A DNA stretch of 64,000 nucleotides from an uncultured Lachnospiraceae bacterium (GTDB taxonomy: Bacteria > Bacillota > Clostridia > Lachnospirales > Lachnospiraceae). The stretch covers positions 14,199 to 78,198 of the forward strand of contig CALGVA010000003.1 of assembly GCA_937920345.1 (NCBI GenBank). Reading direction: 5' to 3'. Below are positions 7,879 to 15,644 of the stretch, piece by piece (the first letter of the stretch is position 1; the number at the start of each line of letters is the position of its first letter). A program made the position numbers and the translations under genes. The notes below the pieces were generated by a model that was not told where the DNA came from, made no database searches, and worked only from the letters and a program-made list of their open reading frames with translations.

Positions 7879-9630
7879 ATGGACAAAAACGTACCCAAGG
7901 TCTCATTCTGGAGCCGCATCACAACGCAATTAGTGTTGATGAATCTTGTACTAATGGTTGTTTTCGGCATTTACTTCGGAAGCAGCATCGCTAATTTCCA
8001 AAGTACAATTGAACAATGTAACAAAATCAGCGATACATATCTTTCTGCAATGGTGCTCAGAGGCGATATGAAGAAAGACTATGAGAAGATACAGCGGTAT
8101 ATTTATGCGTATCTGGCTACCGCCGAGGCCGCTGAAAAGGAACATCTGCTGGAAAATATAGATAAGCGGTATAACGGTCTGAATGAGGCCATCGACCAGC
8201 TTCAGGGTTATCTGGAAGGAAATACAGATGTAAATATCGAAGAAATGAAATCCGGTCTGCAGGCCTATACGGAAAACGCCAAAAATTCCTTACTGTCATC
8301 AGCAGGAAAGAGTACGGAAACCGTTGTGGAAGAAATCGATGCTCTGGAAGCGGAAGATGAAAAATTTGACAGCAATCTGGAACTTGCCAATGCATTCTTT
8401 GAACAGTCCATTACGGAACTGCGTCAGGAACAGCAGGATATGTATAACCGCACGATTAAGACAAGTATTCTGGGTGCCATTGCCATTTTTGTGATCATCG
8501 GCATCAACCAGCTTCTATTCCAGAATAATGTAATACGACCGATCAAAAAGTCTTCCCGTGAATTACAGCAGATGGTCGATGATATCAATGAGAACAGAGC
8601 CGACATGAACGGCCGCCTTACCACCCGTACCCGGAGCGAACTTTCCATACTGATCGGAGGAATGAATAACTTTCTGGATACGCTGCAGGCTATCATCACC
8701 CAGGTATCTGACAGCGCCAAGGCTCTGGCACAGTCCAACAATCAGATTGTCACTATGGTTAATACTGCCAACACAAATATTACGGATTCCTCTGCCGCTC
8801 TGGAGGAACTTGCCGCTAACATGGAAATGGTCTCCAACACTTCTGACGGCATTCAGAATACCATCGGAGATGTCAAAAATCAGGTAGACGTTCTCTGGAA
8901 CGAGGCAAACAACGGTTCGCAAAAAGCCGTCCAGGTATCCCATGCCGCCAGAGAAATGAAGGAACATATCACTAAAGTCAAACACCTTACGGAAAACAAA
9001 ATCCGTGAGATTACAGAACTGCTGAACCGCTCCATACAAGACAGCGAAAAAGTAAACAAGATCAATACACTGTCAGAAACAATCATGGATATCGCCAACC
9101 AGACCACTCTTTTGTCACTGAATGCTTCCATTGAGGCCGCCAGGGCAGGAGAGGCAGGCCGCGGTTTTGCCGTGGTAGCCGGCGAGATCAATTCCCTCGC
9201 TGACAACAGTGAAAAAACAGCACAGGACATCCAGCATATCAATCAGGAAGTCATCAGGGCAGTCCAGGAATTAGCCGACAATACTTCTGAGGTTCTGGAA
9301 TATGTCAACAGCAACGTGCTCAAAGACTATGATCAGTTTGTGGATGCGATGGATGAATATGTGGACAACATGGAATCATTCTATACGATCCTGCAGAACT
9401 TCTCCAACAGTTCGAAGGGATTAAATGACAGCATGGGAAATATTATTCACTCTGTCGGTTCCATCACCAACGCCATGAGCGAAGGTTCTGAGGCTGTCAA
9501 CCTTTCCGCTCAGAATGCAGTCAGTCTGGTGGACAAAATGAGTGAAGTCCAGAGTGCTGTAGATGTGTGCCGCGAAGTAAGTAATGCACTGGAACAGGAA
9601 ATCAGGCATTTTTCGACTGATGAGATATAG
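7879..9630 (+). CDS. Methyl-accepting chemotaxis protein
   Basis: Transmembrane chemoreceptor of 583 aa from the ATG at 7879 (GGAGG ten bases upstream; a TTG two codons earlier is too close to it). Topology: TM1 about residues 15-37 (QLVLMNLVLMVVFGIYF), an extracytoplasmic helical sensor (about 38-190, resembling four-helix-bundle domains), TM2 about 195-215 (ILGAIAIFVIIGINQLLF), HAMP, then the cytoplasmic signalling coil with hairpin tip IANQTTLLSLNASIEAARAGEAGRGFAVVAGEI. Ligand unknown. It would couple to CheW/CheA encoded elsewhere. It stands alone with its own promoter and terminator. Confidence 0.95.
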   Translation: MDKNVPKVSFWSRITTQLVLMNLVLMVVFGIYFGSSIANFQSTIEQCNKISDTYLSAMVLRGDMKKDYEKIQRYIYAYLATAEAAEKEHLLENIDKRYNGLNEAIDQLQGYLEGNTDVNIEEMKSGLQAYTENAKNSLLSSAGKSTETVVEEIDALEAEDEKFDSNLELANAFFEQSITELRQEQQDMYNRTIKTSILGAIAIFVIIGINQLLFQNNVIRPIKKSSRELQQMVDDINENRADMNGRLTTRTRSELSILIGGMNNFLDTLQAIITQVSDSAKALAQSNNQIVTMVNTANTNITDSSAALEELAANMEMVSNTSDGIQNTIGDVKNQVDVLWNEANNGSQKAVQVSHAAREMKEHITKVKHLTENKIREITELLNRSIQDSEKVNKINTLSETIMDIANQTTLLSLNASIEAARAGEAGRGFAVVAGEINSLADNSEKTAQDIQHINQEVIRAVQELADNTSEVLEYVNSNVLKDYDQFVDAMDEYVDNMESFYTILQNFSNSSKGLNDSMGNIIHSVGSITNAMSEGSEAVNLSAQNAVSLVDKMSEVQSAVDVCREVSNALEQEIRHFSTDEI

Positions 9631-9658
9631 AAACACCATTGTACCCTAAACTTTATAC

Positions 9659-9697
9659 CCGCGCCCTTCTGTGTTGACAGAGGGACGCGGTTTTTTT
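9659..9697 (+). terminator. Terminator of the chemoreceptor gene
   Basis: GC-rich hairpin CCGCG-CCC-TTCTGT, loop GTTG, ACAGA-GGG-A-CGCGG, then seven T on the plus strand, about 30 bp after the stop codon. Confidence 0.85.
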
Positions 9698-9945
9698 CAG
9701 ATTTTATCAACACCTCTGCACGCACTCTGACGTTCCCTCTGGTAAAAAATACCGCCTGTTTCTCACCGTCCATGATCAGTTCCGACGTCTTCCTGCGGAT
9801 CGTGTCAAGGGAAGATTTCAGCTCTTTCATACCCTTCCCGCTGCTCCCCTCGGCAATATACCCGGGAAAATATTCAGATGTTTCTATGCTGAAATGCTTG
9901 CATATATTCATTCTGCTATTCCTTATAGCCCACAACAAAAATTGC

Positions 9946-10052
9946 AATACCGCCTTGCATACATACAAGACGGTATCTTCAAAATGAAAAGGCGCATGAT
10001 ATTGATTTTCTCTCTACCATACACCTAAAGTTACTATTACTATGAAATTTTC
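9946..10052. repeat. 107-bp dispersed repeat, copy 1
   Basis: Ungapped match to 62778-62884 with 9 differences in 107 bp. It contains a hairpin ATACCG...CGGTAT (about 9948-9975), then GGCGCATGATATTGATTTTC and CACCTAAAGTTACTATTACT. In the minus direction the hairpin ends the element and is followed by ATTTTTG, so it may act as a terminator for the ABC operon that ends at 10107. Confidence 0.85.
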
Positions 10053-10106
10053 CATGACAACTTTTGCCACTATGTAGTAATGACATTAAATGGCAGATAA
10101 CGATTC

Positions 10107-11120
10107 CTATCTCCAGGTATGTTTTTTCTGCCATCTGGAAATTGCCAGATAAAGCAGAAACCAAAGGATACAATGTGCCATAAGAATAAACATGTCTTTT
10201 GCAATCATTGGCTTGTCGCTGTCAGCCAAAATCATAATCCCCTCAAAGGACGCACTGGACGGTACAAAATAACAAACTACCGAAACCAAACCGCCTGCCC
10301 CCAGCAAATAAGATACCAATGGCACTGCCATAAATATAATCATAATAATCTTAATATAAACAACACCCACCATAAAACTTTCAGAAAATCTGCCGATAAA
10401 CAACCCGATCAGCGCAGCTATAAACGCAGAAAGAATAATCAGCATCAGCATAAGAAGTGCGTTCCAAACGGGCAGGCGGAAATAACAGCAGGCGGTCAAA
10501 ACGGCAGACAGGCATCCGCCTGTAAAGCCTACAAATATTTTTTGTATGACATAACCGCTTTGTGTCACCGGCAATACCTGATTGACCAGATCAACACCAT
10601 TTTCTTTCTCAGATATCATGTTCACCGCATTAAAAGTACATCCCATAAACATGGCAACAATTAACGTAATGGCAATAAATATATTTTGGAATCCGGTCAT
10701 CATATCAGGACGCTCTAAAACGGTGATGTTTATCTGCCCTGTGCTTTCTCTCCCCATATATAATCCCGGAAGCGTATCCGCCGTCTGACGGAATAAATCC
10801 AGTTCATCACCGGATACCATTGTCTGAATGCCGTCGCCATCAGCTTTCACTCCAATCATATATGTGGAAGGTTCATTAATGGCAGTGATCAATTCTTCCT
10901 GTGTTTCATATATGGCTACAGAACCATACCGCTCTAACCAGACAATCGTCTGCGCGGACAGATCATTCTCTAATACACCAAAATGAAATTCCGACACAGG
11001 AGAAAGGTCAATCCCGCCAATAAAATTTAAAGCGAAAGCTACGATGATTGGCAGAAGAAATGACATCATGCAAAACTTATCTTTCCATACGCTTTTTAGC
11101 TGATAAATAAGACCTTGCAT
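10107..11120 (-). CDS. ABC-2 type transporter permease
   Basis: Integral membrane subunit of 337 aa. One hydrophobic helix near residues 19-35 (MMSFLLPIIVAFALNFIGG), an extracytoplasmic domain (about 40-145), then a cluster of about five helices from residue 150 (FIAITLIVAMFMGCTFNAV...) to the C-terminus, the layout of ABC-2/CcmB-like exporters. It is the last gene of a four-gene operon; 2 bp separate it from the second permease. With that partner and the ATPase it forms an exporter or self-protection pump. The substrate cannot be read from sequence; association with a two-component system suggests antimicrobial peptide or envelope-stress resistance. Confidence 0.85.
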   Translation of the reverse strand: MQGLIYQLKSVWKDKFCMMSFLLPIIVAFALNFIGGIDLSPVSEFHFGVLENDLSAQTIVWLERYGSVAIYETQEELITAINEPSTYMIGVKADGDGIQTMVSGDELDLFRQTADTLPGLYMGRESTGQINITVLERPDMMTGFQNIFIAITLIVAMFMGCTFNAVNMISEKENGVDLVNQVLPVTQSGYVIQKIFVGFTGGCLSAVLTACCYFRLPVWNALLMLMLIILSAFIAALIGLFIGRFSESFMVGVVYIKIIMIIFMAVPLVSYLLGAGGLVSVVCYFVPSSASFEGIMILADSDKPMIAKDMFILMAHCILWFLLYLAISRWQKKHTWR

Positions 11121-11122
11121 AA

Positions 11123-12199
11123 TCAGCCCTCCTTTCCCGTTTCTTTATGAAATGCAGTCTGGACGATCAGGAACAGAATGGCAATTCCACAAGCGGAGCA
11201 CAGATAGTAAACAGGATTTGTGACAGACATACCAAAGCAGGCATTTTTAAGCCCCATATACACATGATAGAAAGGATGCCAGTCTATCCATGCCATTTTC
11301 ACAGAAGTATTTGCCGACAAAAATACAGGTGCTGCTGCAAAAACGGCAATTATCAGATAGGCAAGGCTGAACTGCCTGAAATCCTTCAGCAGCATGGCAC
11401 AGCCAAATCCCGTAAGTGACATAATCAGCGACAAAATTGTGGTCTGTATCAATACGTCAGGCAAAATATCGGCTGCGACGTGAAATCCTACATTTAATAT
11501 CATCATCAATGCCGCAAAAATTAGATCAGATAACAGAAAAACCGTTATTTTTGATGCGATGAATAAGCTCTTATTGAATGGAAGAACTGCATGGACACGG
11601 ATAACCCCCATTTGTTTTTCTTTGAATAATAATGAGGCGATCCCCAAAAAACCGACTGCAGTGATTTCTATAAACAATAATTCACAAGACATTTCTTTTC
11701 GTTGTTTTAGTTCCGGTGTATTTGTACCTACTGTCCCGGCCGTGTACTGATTGTCCTGACTAAGAAGTGACAATGCATAATCAGCCCTGTGATGATCAGC
11801 CTTTTCACTGCCAAAATAAAAAACAATATCCGGCATACCGGAACTGACATCTATTCCGACACCATTCGTATCCATAGAAAGAGCCGCATTTAATTCTTCT
11901 AACGATGTTACCGGATAAATCAGTTCAGATATTTGCTGCTGTGTTCCCTGCGGATCAAACAGATATACGTTGTATAGTTCAGCACTCATAAAATTGACAT
12001 AGCCAAAGTTAATAAACAACGTATAAAGAATCAGTGAACAAAAAGCAACAAGGAAAAATTTTCCGGCTGACATCATTTGGCAGTCTTTTTTTAATAAAGC
12101 GCAGAAATTTCCCCGGTTCGACTGCGTCTTACTGGTATTTCTCGTCAAACAGCTATTCATGCAGGCATGATTGCTGCTTTCCTCGTTATGATTCCACAT
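11123..12199 (-). CDS. ABC-2 type transporter permease
   Basis: Second membrane subunit, 358 aa. A Cys/Asn-rich cytoplasmic N-terminus (about 45 residues) precedes TM1 (FLVAFCSLILYTLFINFGYV), an extracytoplasmic domain, then five to six helices from residue 175 (LLFIEITAVGFLGIASLLF...). The ATG lies in TGATG overlap with the ATPase stop codon, which implies translational coupling. No strong ribosome site marks a later start; an internal start near the MMSAGKFF motif cannot be excluded. Topology mirrors its neighbour, so the two probably form a heterodimer. Confidence 0.85.
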   Translation of the reverse strand: MWNHNEESSNHACMNSCLTRNTSKTQSNRGNFCALLKKDCQMMSAGKFFLVAFCSLILYTLFINFGYVNFMSAELYNVYLFDPQGTQQQISELIYPVTSLEELNAALSMDTNGVGIDVSSGMPDIVFYFGSEKADHHRADYALSLLSQDNQYTAGTVGTNTPELKQRKEMSCELLFIEITAVGFLGIASLLFKEKQMGVIRVHAVLPFNKSLFIASKITVFLLSDLIFAALMMILNVGFHVAADILPDVLIQTTILSLIMSLTGFGCAMLLKDFRQFSLAYLIIAVFAAAPVFLSANTSVKMAWIDWHPFYHVYMGLKNACFGMSVTNPVYYLCSACGIAILFLIVQTAFHKETGKEG

Positions 12200-13047
12200 C
12201 AGGACAGCCCCCTTCCTGTATACCGGACAAACATATCCTCCAAAGTTGGTTCTTCTGAATGGATACTGACAATTTCATCATGCCGGAAAGGAATGCCTTT
12301 TTCTAATTCCGGAATTTCTATTGTTTTTTCCTCTCGCCTTCCCTGATACAGGTAATCTATCTGTACACGGTGATTACTGTTTTGTTCCTTTAATCTTTTC
12401 GGCGTGTCCAGTGCAACAATATTCCCGTTTGTAATAAAAGCTACCCTGTCACATAATAAATCTGCGTCCAGCATATTATGTGTGGTTAAAAATACTGTGG
12501 TACCCTTCTTTCGCTCTTCTTCTATAATCCTGCGGAACAGAATCGCGCCGGAAGGGTCCAGCCCACTGGTTGGCTCATCCAAAAATAACAGTTCAGGACT
12601 GCTGATCAGCGCCCTTGCCATACTGACCCGCTGCCGCATACCTTTTGAGTAGGAAGAAACAGGCTTTTTCATAAAATCAACCTTAAACTCCAGCTTTTCT
12701 AAAATCTCCCCGATATCTCTACGCTGCTCCTCAGGATAAAAAGAGGAAAAATATTTCAGATTATCAACTGCGCTTAAATTTGCATACAAATAAGGAAATT
12801 CAAACAAAACACCGATCTTTTTAAAAAAATCCTGTGTATGCACTATAGAAAGATCCCGTCCGAACACTGACACATAACCGCCATGACCTTTCAAAATTCC
12901 AGTGAGAATTTTTTGTGTTGTTGATTTTCCGGAACCGTTTGGCCCCAGAAATCCAAAGATTTCCCCATCCCCTACCGTAAAACTTAAGCCCTGTAATGCC
13001 TGCTTATCCTTTCCGTATGAAAAAGTCAGATTTTTAACTTCAATCAT
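12199..13047 (-). CDS. ABC transporter ATP-binding protein
   Basis: Cytoplasmic ATPase of 282 aa that powers the two adjacent ABC-2 permeases. Walker A GPNGSGKST (residues about 34-42), a Q-loop in the FEFPYLYANLSA region, signature YSKGMRQRVSMARAL (near 133), Walker B LLFLDEPTSGLDPSG (near 154) and the switch histidine in FLTTHNMLD. The C-terminal tail (RREEKTIEIPELEKG...EPTLEDMFVRYTGRG) is typical of drug/lantibiotic-type exporters such as BcrA. The start overlaps the preceding stop by 4 bp and the stop overlaps the next start, so the operon is tightly coupled. Confidence 0.95.
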   Translation of the reverse strand: MIEVKNLTFSYGKDKQALQGLSFTVGDGEIFGFLGPNGSGKSTTQKILTGILKGHGGYVSVFGRDLSIVHTQDFFKKIGVLFEFPYLYANLSAVDNLKYFSSFYPEEQRRDIGEILEKLEFKVDFMKKPVSSYSKGMRQRVSMARALISSPELLFLDEPTSGLDPSGAILFRRIIEEERKKGTTVFLTTHNMLDADLLCDRVAFITNGNIVALDTPKRLKEQNSNHRVQIDYLYQGRREEKTIEIPELEKGIPFRHDEIVSIHSEEPTLEDMFVRYTGRGLS

Positions 13048-13196
13048 TCGTCATCACCCCACTTTCCCCGCCTGATGTCTTTCTGTTCCTGCAGGCGTTT
13101 ATTCCACCATTTCATAAATTTTATCTTGAAAGGAACAGAAATTACCAACACTGCTGCAATGACAAACCACCAGTACCACTGGATTCCTAAAAACAT
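13044..13196 (-). CDS. Small membrane protein at the head of the ABC operon
   Basis: 50-residue protein starting MFLGIQWYWWFVIAAVLVIS. One transmembrane helix (about 8-24), then a basic amphipathic tail (KIKFMKWWNKRLQEQKDIRRG) and acidic end GDDE. The ATG at 13196 has AAGGAGGAAAGG upstream, and the stop overlaps the ATPase start (ATGA). Not recognised as a named family. Its place as first gene of the operon suggests a small accessory or leader subunit of the transporter. Confidence 0.7.
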   Translation of the reverse strand: MFLGIQWYWWFVIAAVLVISVPFKIKFMKWWNKRLQEQKDIRRGKWGDDE

Positions 13197-13284
13197 ATAC
13201 CTTTCCTCCTTGTCAGTTAGTAAAGTTTTCCTTGCGCCTACCGCATGTCGCAACACGACTGCATTTCTATGGGAATAAAATAGA

Positions 13285-13324
13285 AAATTGAAATGAAATT
13301 GAAGTGTGTTCTCTGTGAAATTGA
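13285..13324. promoter_or_regulatory. Phased AAATTGA repeats, probable response-regulator operator of the ABC operon
   Basis: AAATTGA occurs at 13285-13291, 13296-13302 and 13318-13324: starts 11 and 22 bp apart, so on one face of the helix. Direct repeats at 11-bp phase are the usual target of OmpR/PhoB-type regulators such as the one at 14655-15347. They lie 90-130 bp before the start of the small membrane protein gene. Confidence 0.55.
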
Positions 13325-13355
13325 GGTGAAAAAAAGTAATTTGCTTCGCAACCTC

Positions 13356-13396
13356 AAAAAGCGGCTTTCCTTTTACATCTGAAGGAATAGCCGCTT
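13356..13396 (-). terminator. Terminator of the histidine kinase gene
   Basis: Minus strand AAGCGGCTATTCCTT, loop, AAGGAAAGCCGC followed by TTTTT. It begins 11 bp after the kinase stop and separates the two-component genes from the ABC operon promoter. Confidence 0.85.
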
Positions 13397-13406
13397 ATCA
13401 AAAAAA

Positions 13407-14477
13407 CTATTTTATGATTGGAATGGAGAAGAAAAACCGGACGCCGTCTGATATGTTTTCTGCTCCATATTCTAAATTTTGCATGGATAAAATTTGTGCG
13501 ACAATCGCAAGGCCTAATCCCGAACCGCTATACTTTGTATTCTTGTCACGGTAAAACTTTTCCCAGATCTTAGGTAGTTTTTCCGGCGGTATGGAAGCAC
13601 CTTGATTATAAACGGAGAAGTGGAGCATATCTCCCTGTTCGACTAATGATAATCGTAAAATTCCTTTTGGCGTTACATTCTTTTTCGCGTTAACAATCAA
13701 ATTATCTAAGACCTGCTCCATACGCTGTTTATCTGTATAAACAAAAACTTTATCTTCCGGAAGCTCGTACTGTAATGCAAGATCGGTCTCCGGCATATCA
13801 ATCAATAACCGGCCTGCTATCGTTTCGACAAATTCTACAAAATCAAAGCGTTCCGGCATCAACGAAGCTGCCCCGTTTTCCAATGCTGACAAATCTAACA
13901 AGTTCTCGATCAGCATACTCATTCTTTCCGTTTCGGAAATGATGATCTCAGAATATTTCTGTCTTTTCCTGTCATCTGTTTCGTCCTGGATTCCCTCCGC
14001 ATAAGCACGGATCACACCTATAGGCGTCTTCATTTCATGGGAAAGGTGGTCTGTTAATTCTTTTCTTTCCCGAAGCAGTTTTCTTTCCTGCTCTACATCT
14101 TTTTCAAGCCGGCTATTTGCTTGTTCCAGTTTTTCAAGCGTTACCTGCAGATTCTCGGACATTTTATTGAGATTGTCTGCAAGCTCTCCAAATTCGTCCT
14201 TTGACGTTATCCTGCAAGGCATGGAAAAGTCTAACCTCGCCGCCCTGTGCGCCATCTCACATATTTTGCAGATTGGAGTTGAAATAAATCGTCCTAATAA
14301 ATAATCTATGACTACGATCAGCAAAACAACAAAGATTACCCATAGCAGAAAAGAAATCTCCTCTTCCAAAGGTAACCGTGTTGAAACAAGATATGAAACC
14401 ATTAAAGCGATACCCGCGATCTTTGAAATCATGATTATTTTTTTCCGTACCGTGCGGATTGAAAATTGTTCTTTCAT
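13407..14477 (-). CDS. Two-component sensor histidine kinase
   Basis: Membrane kinase of 356 aa from the ATG at 14477 (GGAGG five bases upstream; an ATG seven codons earlier lacks a site). Two close transmembrane helices (about 14-31 and 40-60) leave almost no extracellular loop, as in intramembrane-sensing kinases. Then HAMP (about 60-112), coiled coil, HisKA with LSHEMKTPIG (His near residue 145), N-box DNLIVNAKKN, and G-boxes in SGSGLGLAI. Partner is the regulator at 14655. The short loop and the nearby ABC exporter suggest sensing of membrane-active drugs, possibly through the transporter. Confidence 0.93.
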   Translation of the reverse strand: MKEQFSIRTVRKKIIMISKIAGIALMVSYLVSTRLPLEEEISFLLWVIFVVLLIVVIDYLLGRFISTPICKICEMAHRAARLDFSMPCRITSKDEFGELADNLNKMSENLQVTLEKLEQANSRLEKDVEQERKLLRERKELTDHLSHEMKTPIGVIRAYAEGIQDETDDRKRQKYSEIIISETERMSMLIENLLDLSALENGAASLMPERFDFVEFVETIAGRLLIDMPETDLALQYELPEDKVFVYTDKQRMEQVLDNLIVNAKKNVTPKGILRLSLVEQGDMLHFSVYNQGASIPPEKLPKIWEKFYRDKNTKYSGSGLGLAIVAQILSMQNLEYGAENISDGVRFFFSIPIIK

Positions 14478-14521
14478 TTTTCCTCCATTCTGAAACATTT
14501 TACGTTGAGGAGGCGGGCAAA

Positions 14522-14587
14522 ATGTCAGATTTTGCTACCATCATGGAAGTTATGACACTTCGGCACAAGTCAGGACTACCGGCTTAG
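14522..14587 (+). CDS. Possible 21-residue peptide on the opposite strand between kinase and regulator genes
   Basis: GAGGAGG at 14507-14513, 8-bp spacing, ATG at 14522, then MSDFATIMEVMTLRHKSGLPA and TAG. The stop lies within CCGGC-tta-GCCGG (14579-14591) and a T5 run follows near 14603. The start signal is stronger than that of most genes here, but no promoter was identified and a short frame can arise by chance. Confidence 0.3.
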   Translation: MSDFATIMEVMTLRHKSGLPA

Positions 14588-14654
14588 CCGGCAGCCTGCT
14601 CTTTTTGTCTGTGACACAATTCCTGGTTGAATAAATTGCTGCCGGGCACTTTAT

Positions 14655-15347
14655 TCAACCTTTTACCTCAAATTTATACCCGGAACGAATCAGCGTTACA
14701 ATAGATTTCCCCTCACTGCCCAGCTTTTGCCGCAATGTTTTGATATGTGTGTCTACCGTTCGTGTATTCCCCTCAAAATCATATCCCCAAATGCGGTTTA
14801 ACAGTTGTTCGCGTGAAAATACTTGTCCGGAATTAGACATAAAGAAATGCAGCAGTTCATATTCTTTATGGGTCAGCGTAATTTCTGTATCGTCTAAGAA
14901 CACTTTATGTGCGGTAGTGCTTATTGCTATTTTCCCCGCACAAATCATTTTTCTCTGTGTGTCGCTTTCCGAATCTGTGGAAGCTGCAGAAGTACGGCGC
15001 AACAGGGCATTTGCCTTTGCAAGCAGTATTTTCGGGCTAAACGGTTTTGTCATATAATCATCGGCACCATATTCATAGCCTTTCAATTTATCTTCTTCAT
15101 CACTTTTAGCGGTCAGCATGATAATTGGCAGACTGCTCATTTCCCTTGCTGTTTTGCATACAGAAAAACCATCAAGATGCGGCATCATAATATCCAGCAC
15201 CATCAGATCCACAGGATTATTTTTCATTAACATCAGGGCATCTACACCGTCATCTGCAGTAAAACAGGTATGACCTCCTCTGCGCATATATTCAGAGATT
15301 ATGTCCTGCATGTTCTTTTCATCTTCTACAATTAAAATATTTGCCAT
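14655..15347 (-). CDS. Two-component response regulator, OmpR family
   Basis: 230 aa from the ATG at 15347 (AAGGGTG at proper spacing). The receiver domain (1-115) has the acidic pair DE in VEDEKN, phospho-acceptor Asp in VLDIMMPHLDG (near 51), Thr in MLTAKSDEED and Lys in MTKPFSP. The winged-helix domain (about 130-230) has the OmpR pattern YELLHFFMSNSGQVFSREQL and RTVDTHIKTLRQKLG. The frame upstream stays open for 66 codons of foreign sequence (see the remnant at 15348-15545), so automatic annotation may give a falsely long protein. It should control the ABC operon through the phased repeats at 13285-13324. Confidence 0.93.
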   Translation of the reverse strand: MANILIVEDEKNMQDIISEYMRRGGHTCFTADDGVDALMLMKNNPVDLMVLDIMMPHLDGFSVCKTAREMSSLPIIMLTAKSDEEDKLKGYEYGADDYMTKPFSPKILLAKANALLRRTSAASTDSESDTQRKMICAGKIAISTTAHKVFLDDTEITLTHKEYELLHFFMSNSGQVFSREQLLNRIWGYDFEGNTRTVDTHIKTLRQKLGSEGKSIVTLIRSGYKFEVKG

Positions 15348-15545
15348 GAAATCACCCTTTTCTCTAATATCTATCCATTCAATCTTCAGCTTAAGCTTTA
15401 CCGCCTCATCTTCGCTAATGTCATATCTCTTGACCAATTCTTCCAAAAAGCACTGCAATGCTACCATTCCCTGATAATGATATCCCTGCCAACTCGATAT
15501 AGCATTTCTTCGTGCATTATATAACGATTCACATAATTCATTCAT
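15348..15545 (-). pseudogene. 5' fragment of a probable defence-type gene, in frame with the regulator
   Basis: 66 codons starting MNELCESLYNARRNAISSWQ, then GYHYQGMVALQCFLEEL. The pattern AI.SW.GY.YQG.VAL..(F/V)L is found at the N-terminus of large proteins of anti-phage loci (DUF4297/Cap4-like nucleases and ABC-three-component proteins); I name these from memory of the motif. The remainder is missing, and the frame runs into the response regulator after IEWIDIREKG. Most likely a deletion removed the gene body. Confidence 0.5.
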
Positions 15546-15644
15546 TTGCTAATTTAGACCCTTCTTCATTTGTCGCTTTGTTATATATTGCTTTAAAAAA
15601 GCGATTTTTCATTTCGAATTAATATTCGGACTCTGCGCACACTC

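Noticed and set aside
9510..9911. Open frame on the minus strand (134 codons, start with AAGGAAT upstream) below the chemoreceptor gene
   Set aside because: It runs through the chemoreceptor terminator and antisense to its 3' end; no family recognised and composition does not look coding beyond the first 70 codons.
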